64,000 nucleotides of DNA from Yeosuana marina. Its GTDB lineage: Bacteria > Bacteroidota > Bacteroidia > Flavobacteriales > Flavobacteriaceae. The position numbers and the translations under genes were made by a program. The stretch spans positions 9,075 to 73,074 of the forward strand of contig NZ_JAAKGI010000037.1 of NCBI RefSeq assembly GCF_011762485.1, given 5' to 3'. A model generated the notes under the pieces. That model was given only the letters and a program-made list of their open reading frames with translations. It did no database searches and was not told the origin of the DNA. Positions 8,432 to 16,263 of the stretch are shown in pieces; within the stretch, counting starts at the first letter, position 1, and the number at the start of each line of letters is the position of its first letter.

Positions 8432-10441
8432 ATGCGCATAGACATTGCAGGAAAAGTTCGTGAAAAGAAATTAGCCAGTAATAAGGCTTTATTGCCATTG
8501 TTTGAAGCCCTTGTTAATTCTATACACGCTATTGAAGAACTCAAGTCAGAAAGCCCAGGTCTCATAGAAATAGAAGCTGAAAGGTTGCCTCAAGAGAATT
8601 TAGGAAGTGAAATAAATGATTCTGATTTTGAAAAGAAAAACCCAATTATTGCCTTTAAAATAACAGATAATGGTATCGGCTTTAATCCTGAAAACTGGGA
8701 TTCTTTCAATTTGGCTCATTCAAGTTATAAATATAATAAAGGTGGAAAAGGCATAGGACGAATAACTTGGTTAAGAGCTTTTACTAGCGTAGAAATAGAT
8801 AGTGTTTATCGTCAGAACGGTCATTTCAATCGTCGCCAATTTGAATTTAAAATCAGCAAAGATGGAGTAGAAAACCCGCGAAATTTTAAAGTAGAATCTT
8901 CAAATCCTCAAAGACGTACTTCCGTTTATCTCAAAAATTTAAACGAACGTTTTCAACAGTGGACTAATAGCGATTTAGAAGATATTGCAATTAAAATAAT
9001 TGAACATTGCTTTAGTTTTTTTAGGGAATCTAATTGTCCAAGAATAATTCTTAAGGACAACAATGATGAAATCGTTGTAAATGATTATTTCAAGAATTAC
9101 ACTCGCAATTCTCTTGACAAAAAAAGTGCAAAAATAAAAGGTCAGAAATTCGACTTTGAGGTGGTTAAAATGTATACTTCTAAGCCTGATAATAAAATCC
9201 ATTATTGAGCTCATCGTCGAGAAGTAATGAATGATAAGTTAACAGACTTTATACCTGAATTAAAGCAGCCTTTGACAGATGACGAAGGAGAAAAGTTTTC
9301 ATTAGCAGTGTATGTTTCTAGTGATTATTTGGATGATAAAGTTAATGAAGAGCGGACAGAAATATCATTTTCTAAGGCGGATGAATTTTTCCCTGATGAA
9401 ATAGAAAAAATAGAGGTAAGTGAAAAAGCCGTAGCTATTGTTCGAGAAATATATCAAAAATATATAAGTGTTATAGAACAAGACCGACTTGAAAATATTA
9501 GAAAATTTGTAAGTAGGCATCCACGCTATAGGTATTCAGAGAAATATAAACTTAAAGAGTTGAAAAAGATTTCTTCAAATCTAGGTGGTAAAAAATTAGA
9601 GATAGAACTTTTTAAACTTCAAAATGAGCTTGAGAGAGACGTAAAACGTGAAGCAAACAAAATGTTAGAGTCGATTAAGGAAATTGACCATAAGGCTGCA
9701 TTTGATAAAACTCATACAGATTTGTACAACAAAATTGTTGAAGTTGGGAACTCTAAACTTGCCGAATATGTTGTGCACAGATCTTATATTCTGAAACATT
9801 TAAACAAGCATTTAAAAAAATCTAAAAATGACAAATATTCTAAAGAGGAAATTATACACAATCTTATTTTTCCTGTAAAGAAAACATCTGATGAAATTCA
9901 ATTAGAAGAACACAATTTATGGGTAATTGATGAAAGACTAGCTTTTCACGATTATTTGGCATCTGACATACCCTTTACTAGTAACAAAAGAACAGAATCT
10001 ACTTCATTAAAAAGACCCGATCTTGTCGTATTTAATAAAGCACATTTACTTAATGAAAGTGACAACTATTCTTCAATTGTAATTGTTGAATTTAAAAAAC
10101 CAATGAGAGACGATTATAGTGAAATTGATAATCCAATAACACAAGTACTTAATTATGTTATTGAAATTCAAGAAAACAACGCTTTAGACGCTAATGGTCG
10201 CCCCATAAGTGTACGCAAAGGGACACCTTATTATGCCTATATAATTTCAGATCTAACATCAAAATTAAGAACTCTGGCAAAAAAAGCTGGTTTTACTGCT
10301 CATCCAGACAATCAAGGTTTTTTCTCTTACAATAGTAATTTTGAGCTTTATACCGAAATAATAAGTTTTGATAAAATGGTTAAGGATTCAAAAAAGAGAA
10401 ATCAAATTTTGTTTGATAAACTTAACTTGCCAACTCAATAA
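8432..10441 (+). pseudogene. GHKL ATPase with C-terminal PD-(D/E)XK nuclease-like domain, interrupted by one in-frame TGA
   Basis: Reading through a single TGA at 9206-9208 gives one frame of 670 codons. The N-terminal half carries GHKL (Hsp90/MutL-type) ATPase motifs: EALVNSIHA (N box), ITDNGIGF (G1) and KGGKGIGR (G2). The C-terminal half carries SLKRPDLVVF followed by IVIVEFKKP and a QVLNYV helix, the D...ExK layout of restriction-like nucleases. The stop falls in KIHY-stop-AHRREV, a segment where I recall homologues having Cys. Upstream and downstream parts stay in the same frame with no other lesion, so decay would be recent, or the stop is suppressed, or the two halves are made separately. 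I chose the ATG at 8432 over a TTG at 8399. It is more AT-rich than neighbouring element genes, consistent with imported cargo. A defence role is inference. Confidence 0.7.
9227..10441 (+). CDS. C-terminal nuclease-like half as a possible separate ORF
   Basis: The 404-codon ORF begins with an ATG 18 bases after the TGA that interrupts the GHKL gene and is in the same frame, so translational restart could produce it. The first two thirds are helical and charged, with a likely coiled coil around residues 100-180 (KLKELKK...LFKLQNELERDVKREANKML). The last third holds the restriction-like motif: RPDLVVF near 263-269 and VEFKK near 284-288. Product and activity are unproven. It may act in trans with the ATPase half encoded at 8432-9205. 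Confidence 0.5.
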   Translation: MNDKLTDFIPELKQPLTDDEGEKFSLAVYVSSDYLDDKVNEERTEISFSKADEFFPDEIEKIEVSEKAVAIVREIYQKYISVIEQDRLENIRKFVSRHPRYRYSEKYKLKELKKISSNLGGKKLEIELFKLQNELERDVKREANKMLESIKEIDHKAAFDKTHTDLYNKIVEVGNSKLAEYVVHRSYILKHLNKHLKKSKNDKYSKEEIIHNLIFPVKKTSDEIQLEEHNLWVIDERLAFHDYLASDIPFTSNKRTESTSLKRPDLVVFNKAHLLNESDNYSSIVIVEFKKPMRDDYSEIDNPITQVLNYVIEIQENNALDANGRPISVRKGTPYYAYIISDLTSKLRTLAKKAGFTAHPDNQGFFSYNSNFELYTEIISFDKMVKDSKKRNQILFDKLNLPTQ

Positions 10442-10572
10442 TATTTAGTTTCCATCAATTCTAAACGCTATCTATACCAAACATAAAATATCTGACAAAC
10501 CATCATTGTCAACTATATCTATTCCAACAATCTTAATATCATTATATTTACTGTTCTATTTTATTTGAATTA

Positions 10573-11940
10573 ATGACCGAAACAAACCGTATAGAATATA
10601 AACGAGAGCTTACCGATGGACTTGAAAAAGAGGTCATTGCGTTTCTGAACTACCGGGAGGGTGGTGTTTTATATATTGGTGTTGATAAAGAAGGGAACAC
10701 TTATGGTTTGGTAGATGCTGATAGCGACCAGTTAAAAATTAAGGACAGACTAAAGAACAATATCCGTCCTTCAGCACTCGGTTTGTTTGATATTGTGAGT
10801 GAGGAAAGGGACAGGAAGAACATTCTAAAAATCATTGTAGCCAGCGGTCCAGAAAAACCATATCATCTCAAAAAATATGGGATGAGCGAAAAGGGTTGTT
10901 TTATTCGTTTAGGTTCGGCCGCTGAGCCTATGCCACAAAAAATGATAGACGAGCTCTTTGCCAAACGAACTCGAAATTCCATCAGTAAAATTAAAGCAGG
11001 TCGGCAAGATTTAAGCTTTAGCCAGTTAAAAATCTACTATGAGGAAGCTGGCTACACTCTTGGTATTGCCTTTGCGAAAAACATGGAACTGCTTACCGAG
11101 GATGGTGCATTCAATTATGCCGGCTATCTATTGGCCGACAAGAACAATACCTCTATAAAAGTTGCCAAATATTCAGGAAAGACCCGTACTGACTTAATAG
11201 AAAGCAACGAATATGGCCACGAATGTTTAGTAAAGGCTACTAAACAAGTGATAGATAAAATTGCAGTCGAGAACAGAACTGCTACCAAAATCACAGCCAA
11301 AGAGCGACAACAAGTCAATCTTTGGCATCCCATCGCTTTGCGTGAGGCAATAATCAATGCCTTTGTGCATAATGACTACACTAATGAGATTACACCAAAG
11401 TTTGAAATCTTTACGGATAGAATTGAAATCACATCGGCAGGTGGTTTACCTGAAGGATTAAGCAAACAAGAGTTTTTCGAAGGCTTTTCAGTCCCACGAA
11501 ATAAGGAACTGATGCGTATTTTCAAGGATTTAGAACTGGTAGAACAATTAGGTTCTGGCATCCCTCGTATTTTGGAACACTATGGGAAAGAGAGCTTTAG
11601 TTTTTCAGATAACTTTCTCAGAATGACATTTATGGCCAAAGAAACTGCTCTTGAAGAAGGTGGTCAAATAAGTAGTGTAATGGGTGGTCTAAAAGGTGGT
11701 CAAATAGGTGGTCAAATCGAAAAAACCATAGATGCTATTTCCGAATTAACCCTTAGACAAAAGCAAGTACTGAAATTGATTGCCAAAGATAACCGCATAA
11801 GTCGTTCAGGAATAGCAGAAGTCCTACATATAAATGAATCTGCAATTCAGAAGCATCTAAACAACTTAAAGGATGCTGGATATATTGAGCGTCAAGGCGG
11901 AACAAGAGGGTATTGGGAAATCAACCTTGACAAAAATTAA
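10573..11940 (+). CDS. AlbA_2 (Schlafen-like) ATP-binding protein with C-terminal winged helix
   Basis: A 455-aa protein of the large putative transcriptional regulator/RecG-like group. The N-terminal AlbA_2 domain (residues about 5-120) shows EYKRELTDGLEKEVIAFLNYREGG and a GVDKEGNTYGL stretch. A HATPase_c_4-type domain follows with HPIALREAIINAFVHNDY (about 252-269) and LVEQLGSGIPRIL. A glycine-rich linker with repeated GGQI/GGL units (about 364-385) leads to an HTH (RQKQVLKLIAKDNRISRSGIA...). It is cargo between the transfer modules, next to the broken GHKL/nuclease gene. Members occur in regulatory and defence contexts; the function here is unknown. The 131 bp before it hold nothing I can support. 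Confidence 0.8.
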   Translation: MTETNRIEYKRELTDGLEKEVIAFLNYREGGVLYIGVDKEGNTYGLVDADSDQLKIKDRLKNNIRPSALGLFDIVSEERDRKNILKIIVASGPEKPYHLKKYGMSEKGCFIRLGSAAEPMPQKMIDELFAKRTRNSISKIKAGRQDLSFSQLKIYYEEAGYTLGIAFAKNMELLTEDGAFNYAGYLLADKNNTSIKVAKYSGKTRTDLIESNEYGHECLVKATKQVIDKIAVENRTATKITAKERQQVNLWHPIALREAIINAFVHNDYTNEITPKFEIFTDRIEITSAGGLPEGLSKQEFFEGFSVPRNKELMRIFKDLELVEQLGSGIPRILEHYGKESFSFSDNFLRMTFMAKETALEEGGQISSVMGGLKGGQIGGQIEKTIDAISELTLRQKQVLKLIAKDNRISRSGIAEVLHINESAIQKHLNNLKDAGYIERQGGTRGYWEINLDKN

Positions 11941-11955
11941 AACAAAGCTTCTTTT

Positions 11956-12318
11956 TTAAAAAGGCCCTTTTTCCCTCGGATCTTTGCTCGTTACCTTCCA
12001 TTGGTTATTTTCTTTGACTAGCTTAAAGACACCTGACTTTCCATCAAAAGAGGTTTTATATTTTACCCAGGCAATTTCACCTTCAATAGCTTCATCCAAA
12101 ATCTCTACTTTAATTTCCTTATCAGAATCTGGTATCATATTTTGAACTGTGATTAAACTGGCATATCCATCTGATGTTGTATGCTTTTTTAAAGCTGATT
12201 CATCTTTTGAGAAGAAACTTTCAGCAACAATTTGAGCTGTTTCGGTGTGGGACATATTATTATTCCCGGCACAGGAAATAAATAGAAGTACAAGTGAGCA
12301 AATAAGTAATCTTTTCAT
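11956..12318 (-). CDS. Small DUF4878-like lipoprotein at the end of the tra operon
   Basis: A 120-aa predicted lipoprotein. The signal peptide ends in the lipobox LFISC with Cys at residue 16. The rest resembles DUF4878/NTF2-like lipoproteins: a helix (TAQIVAESFFSKDESALKK), then strands ending VKENNQWKV. It is the last gene of the minus-strand transfer operon, 7 bases after traN. It could be an accessory or entry-exclusion protein by position, but nothing in the sequence proves that. Confidence 0.65.
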   Translation of the reverse strand: MKRLLICSLVLLFISCAGNNNMSHTETAQIVAESFFSKDESALKKHTTSDGYASLITVQNMIPDSDKEIKVEILDEAIEGEIAWVKYKTSFDGKSGVFKLVKENNQWKVTSKDPREKGPF

Positions 12319-12325
12319 AATATTA

Positions 12326-13156
12326 TTAATTTGGGTTATTGATATATCTATGTGATATATTCAGTTTTATATTTCGTTCGCCATCTTTCTCGTTCAATTC
12401 TAAAATTGCCCTACGGTCATTGGACAATGAAAATTTGGGCATTACATAAACAAACCGCACCATTTTTCCTTCTGCAATTTTTGAAGGTAGATAGTGTTTG
12501 TAAATAGGTTCTTGATATAAACTCTGTAAAGATTTCTTTTTCCCTTTTTGTCGGGTCTCGATTGAGAGGTTCAAAAAATTCAAATCGTAATCCAACGTAG
12601 AATTATTCTCAATCTGGATAACAAAGTAGAGTTCTTCTTTATCAAAAACAACATTCTCAACATTCAAGACAATGCCTTGCATTCGCTTCTTAATCCGACC
12701 AATACGTTGGTTTCTGTTAAGAAGATAGGAGCAGAATTTTTGATAATAGTAGGTTCTGTTATCTATATTTTTTTCAGAAGTTACAACCTGAATCGAATCG
12801 GTTACAATTGGCTTTTCATTCCCAATACTATTTGATAATGGGATAAAATAATTGAGCTTTGACAGATGCTTCTTATATCTTACAATATACGAAAAAATTG
12901 CACCATTCCTGTTGACTACCAGTAGATTACTTTCTTTGCCAGGTTTAGCCTGAAGCAGCCCGAAATATTGTTCTTTTTCACGATTATAGCTGAAAACAAA
13001 ATTATCCGAACCGGTTATGCCCTGTCTAATAGGTTCTGGGAAAAATAACGCAACATTTTTAGTATCGTTTGCATAAATTGTATCTAGTACTGTGTCTGTT
13101 TGAGCTTTCACGAAAGCTGAAATAACAAGAGCTAAGATGATGATATATTTTTTCAT
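12326..13156 (-). CDS. traN: Conjugative transposon protein TraN (VirB9-like, DUF4138)
   Basis: Periplasmic/outer-membrane component of the conjugation channel. 276 aa with a signal peptide (residues about 1-18, cleavage near VKAQ). The segment TKNVALFFPEPIRQGITGSDNFVFSYNRE is the conserved opening of the TraN/DUF4138 family, and the repeated strand pattern and C-terminal VYVMPKFSLSNDRRAILELNEKDGERN also fit. It lies 31 bases downstream of traM in the tra operon and is expected to contact TraM. The length is normal. Confidence 0.9.
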   Translation of the reverse strand: MKKYIIILALVISAFVKAQTDTVLDTIYANDTKNVALFFPEPIRQGITGSDNFVFSYNREKEQYFGLLQAKPGKESNLLVVNRNGAIFSYIVRYKKHLSKLNYFIPLSNSIGNEKPIVTDSIQVVTSEKNIDNRTYYYQKFCSYLLNRNQRIGRIKKRMQGIVLNVENVVFDKEELYFVIQIENNSTLDYDLNFLNLSIETRQKGKKKSLQSLYQEPIYKHYLPSKIAEGKMVRFVYVMPKFSLSNDRRAILELNEKDGERNIKLNISHRYINNPN

Positions 13157-13187
13157 AAGAGTGGGTTTTAAATGCCCATTATGGGCC

Positions 13188-14117
13188 TCATAATTTTGGT
13201 TTTAGAATTAATTTGTAGTTGTTAAGCACAGTTACCTTAACGTTTCGATTACGACGTCTAAATACCTGTGTGATTCCGCCCACCTGTGGAACAGTCGGAA
13301 TATTGATATCACCTATAACATCATCCAAAACTTCTGTGGTGGCTTCTGCCCGAAAATTATTTTGCACATATATACCTTCGCTACCATCTAACAAATCAAA
13401 AGCTTTAAGTTTGGTCGGATGATGCTTAATGTTCTCAATTTCGATTAAGGCACGATTGGGTTGAAAACTTATAAATCCGAAGACTGGTGTATTCTTTGGC
13501 ATCAGCTTACCATTTATAGTTGCTGATTTGGTAAGGCGCATTCGCAATCTAGTGTTCGCTTTAACAATCTGGTCGCCATCCACGACTACATAAATCGTTT
13601 CATCTGTACTGCCAATAATTGAAACTTCATTGGGTTTTGGTGAGGCAGCAAAGAATAATTGATGTTCTAGCCCTAATTCTTTGGCTTGAATTTTTTGCTC
13701 TCGTATAATTTCGGTTGAATCGATTTGTTGTGAGCTCTTTTGAGCAACTTTCTTTTGCTCTAAGTTGCGATACTTCTTTTCAGAGTATTGAATTTTACCT
13801 GCATTGTATATACTATCCACAATGCGTTTTTTTTCGAGCTCTGGCAAATCAGGATTGTAAAGACCTGTGGAATCCAAAAGTTTTTCATCGTAGATACTGG
13901 GTGCGTTATTCTCGCGCACTTCCTTTAAGTCATTGATGGCATCAAGCTTGGAATCGTATTCTTTTTGATTTTCTTCTAAGTCTGGAACTAAGGTCTGTTC
14001 AAGGTTTTCATTTTCACTTTCGTCATCGCCCATAATCATTACAGAATAGGAAATCAGGAAAATGAAAATCACAGCCAGTACAGCTGCAAAGACAATTTTA
14101 TTCTTTTCTACTTTCAT
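13188..14117 (-). CDS. traM: Conjugative transposon protein TraM (VirB10-like)
   Basis: Scaffold protein spanning the envelope in the conjugation machine. 309 aa: a single N-terminal membrane helix (about residues 8-28), a long acidic and charged periplasmic linker (about 35-150), then the C-terminal beta domain with ETIYVVVDGDQIVKANTRLRMRL and MPKNTPVFGF, typical of TraM. It is shorter than many CTnDOT-type TraM proteins (about 400 aa), mostly through a reduced linker. It lies between traK (30-nt gap) and traN. Confidence 0.9.
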   Translation of the reverse strand: MKVEKNKIVFAAVLAVIFIFLISYSVMIMGDDESENENLEQTLVPDLEENQKEYDSKLDAINDLKEVRENNAPSIYDEKLLDSTGLYNPDLPELEKKRIVDSIYNAGKIQYSEKKYRNLEQKKVAQKSSQQIDSTEIIREQKIQAKELGLEHQLFFAASPKPNEVSIIGSTDETIYVVVDGDQIVKANTRLRMRLTKSATINGKLMPKNTPVFGFISFQPNRALIEIENIKHHPTKLKAFDLLDGSEGIYVQNNFRAEATTEVLDDVIGDINIPTVPQVGGITQVFRRRNRNVKVTVLNNYKLILKPKL

Positions 14118-14147
14118 AATAGTGGTTTTTAAATGCCGATTATCGGC

Positions 14148-14762
14148 TTAACTTTCATCGTTTAATTTTTTTAAGGTGTTTTCGAAATAGTTTGTAATCA
14201 ACAAACCGTGCGGATTATTTGGAAAGTTCCTATCAACGGGAATTAGGTTTCCACTAGAAACCAGTTCATAAGTGTCTATTATTGAACCTCTATTTATTTC
14301 AAAGACGGTAACCGTTCTAAAGGTGTATGTTCCGTTTTGTTCCCCTATTTGTGAATCTATGCTCAGTACTTTCTGAACGAGCGAATATTGCAATAATCGA
14401 TTGTAGACGCCATCAGCTTTTTTCTGGCGATATAGATTGTCCACAGAACTATTTCCTAGCCAAAGCGCCTTTTCAAGATTCCGTTCATAATTACTGGCGT
14501 CGATATTATAGAAGTAGTTGTGGAATAGGTCCAAATGTGCTAATGCCTCTACATTGAAATTTTCTTTTTGAGTAACGAGCTTCAGCGGAATAATACTACC
14601 ATCGGTATTGATAGCAAAGGCACTATTAAGGGAATCTTTGTTCGTCTTAAATGCCACCCATAGTGAAAAGGTGCTGGATAGCATTGCAAAAATGACAACT
14701 GCCAACACGATAAATCTGTTCAACTTTAAGACATTATATATGTTCTTATATGGTGTTTTCAT
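14148..14762 (-). CDS. traK: Conjugative transposon protein TraK (VirB8-like)
   Basis: Inner-membrane protein with a periplasmic NTF2-like domain, an assembly factor of the mating channel. 204 aa: a transmembrane helix at about residues 15-37 (FIVLAVVIFAMLSSTFSLWV), then the conserved HLDLFHNYFYNIDASNYERNLEKALWLG segment characteristic of TraK. Gene order traJ-traK-traM supports the call. No separate traL gene is present between traK and traM. Confidence 0.9.
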   Translation of the reverse strand: MKTPYKNIYNVLKLNRFIVLAVVIFAMLSSTFSLWVAFKTNKDSLNSAFAINTDGSIIPLKLVTQKENFNVEALAHLDLFHNYFYNIDASNYERNLEKALWLGNSSVDNLYRQKKADGVYNRLLQYSLVQKVLSIDSQIGEQNGTYTFRTVTVFEINRGSIIDTYELVSSGNLIPVDRNFPNNPHGLLITNYFENTLKKLNDES

Positions 14763-14781
14763 AATTATATTTTTATCTGCC

Positions 14782-15624
14782 TTAGGAAGTAAATAATCTT
14801 AGGGTAAATGACGTGGCGCGCTTATATAATTTGAATTTTAGAAAAACGATAAAACCAACCGACCCAAGCTGAACCACAGGTGCAAAAAAGCCTTGACCTA
14901 CATCAGTTCCGAATAGGTTGACCCAGAAATTGGTGTTGATTTCAGTATAGATGGCATTGATAAACACGTTGACCAGAAAAAACGCTGGCACGAGCATATA
15001 AACGGCGGCGTACAACTTAAAGAAGGTATAGGCGAGCGAACGGAATTTTTCAAAAACCGCAAGGCTAATGACCAATGGAAAGAAAGCCTGCATTATCCCC
15101 AAAAGGAAAAAACGCTCTGCCAAGAATAGCGGATAGATGAACAAATCCAATATCCAGAGTATGGTACTTAGGATAAAGGCCAATATTTTGAAACCGTAAA
15201 GTGGCGTTACCAACGCCTCATACAAAAGCGTCATTGCGGAACTTGCGGCATCAAATAGGCTTACATCTTCCTCTAATGGAATATCCTGCATTTGCAATGG
15301 AAGTAACGCAGGTGCCGTGCCCCTATATTGTCCCTCGATGGCTACCAATATCCCATCAAAGAATCCTAACACCTGCGTTGAAAATATGACCAATAGGACA
15401 ATGGCAAAATTCTTGGCCAGTTCGCCCGGACTCAATCCCCAAGTGTAGCCGTCCTTGTCTGCAATACCTTCGTTGTATTTTTTAAGGATGTTGACCAAAA
15501 AGAATAGGACAGCGAGCGTTTTCATTCCGGCAATAGTGTATTGCGAAAAGTCGCTGGCCTGTATGGTCTGGAAAACCGTATCAATGTATTCCAACCCAAT
15601 CCCTAAAATGATGGTCGCGGTCAT
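14782..15624 (-). CDS. traJ: Conjugative transposon protein TraJ (VirB6-like membrane protein)
   Basis: Polytopic inner-membrane component of the type IV secretion channel. 280 aa with six or more hydrophobic segments, for example about residues 30-48, 70-90, 145-185, 190-215 and 220-245. It begins two bases after the stop of the upstream gene (TraI-like) and 19 bases before traK. Family assignment rests on membrane topology, length and position; individual motifs are weak in VirB6-like proteins. Confidence 0.85.
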   Translation of the reverse strand: MTATIILGIGLEYIDTVFQTIQASDFSQYTIAGMKTLAVLFFLVNILKKYNEGIADKDGYTWGLSPGELAKNFAIVLLVIFSTQVLGFFDGILVAIEGQYRGTAPALLPLQMQDIPLEEDVSLFDAASSAMTLLYEALVTPLYGFKILAFILSTILWILDLFIYPLFLAERFFLLGIMQAFFPLVISLAVFEKFRSLAYTFFKLYAAVYMLVPAFFLVNVFINAIYTEINTNFWVNLFGTDVGQGFFAPVVQLGSVGFIVFLKFKLYKRATSFTLRLFTS

Positions 15625-15626
15625 TT

Positions 15627-16259
15627 TTAATATTCTGTTTCTCGATTATTGACTTTATCCTGCATTTTTCTGAAAGAAATAATATCACGGTAACGTTTCG
15701 TTTTTGTAGTGATATTGGAAACCATTTGTTTGGATTCCAGTTCTTTTGCTTTCAGGATTTCGGCACGTTCAGCATCGCTCATTTTTAGGTAATCGCTTGA
15801 GAGGACTTCGTCTATAAAGTCCACCGTGTCCAATGAATTTTGGACAATGGTTTCGAACGAGGCCACAACCCTGTCAATTTCCTCAGGTTTGATATAGGGC
15901 GAATTCAGAATATCCTGAAGGTCATTCTGCATTACATTGATAAGGCGCTGATTGTTCTGTGCGATTTCCTCAACCGCTCTAAGTTGTTGGACAACGCTCG
16001 ATACTTTCTCAATAGCTTCTTTGGCATCTTTCAAGAATTTGACGGACTTAATCATTTCTGCCGTCTGCTTACCAGATTCCAATAGCTGTTTTACCAAGCT
16101 GATAAAGTTGGTGTTGTCATAAACCGGCATTCCTTGAGCGGAAGCATCTTTCGGCATTAAAAGGGCAACCCCTAAGATTAGCCCGAATGACAATGTTTTA
16201 ATTTTTGTTTTACTCATCGCTAAAAATTTGTTTTGGTATTCGTGAATCTTCGATTTCAT
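15627..16259 (-). CDS. traI: Conjugal transfer protein TraI-like (DUF4141, VirB5-like)
   Basis: Secreted helical channel or pilus component. 210 aa. A signal peptide ends at ASAQ (about residue 42 from the annotated start). Two starts are possible, and MSKTKIKTLSFGLIL fourteen residues in gives a more usual signal peptide. The mature part is almost entirely helical, with the LKMSDAERAEILKAKELE segment near 158-175 and a terminal RYRDIISFRKMQDKV region, both as in TraI/DUF4141. It lies between traG (4-nt gap) and traJ. Confidence 0.8.
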   Translation of the reverse strand: MKSKIHEYQNKFLAMSKTKIKTLSFGLILGVALLMPKDASAQGMPVYDNTNFISLVKQLLESGKQTAEMIKSVKFLKDAKEAIEKVSSVVQQLRAVEEIAQNNQRLINVMQNDLQDILNSPYIKPEEIDRVVASFETIVQNSLDTVDFIDEVLSSDYLKMSDAERAEILKAKELESKQMVSNITTKTKRYRDIISFRKMQDKVNNRETEY

Positions 16260-16263
16260 AATT

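Noticed and set aside
9206..9260. Selenocysteine insertion at the in-frame TGA
   Set aside because: I found only a three-pair hairpin (CTC/GAG) directly after the TGA and no convincing SECIS-like stem-loop with the usual apical features. Kept only as an open option in the finding.
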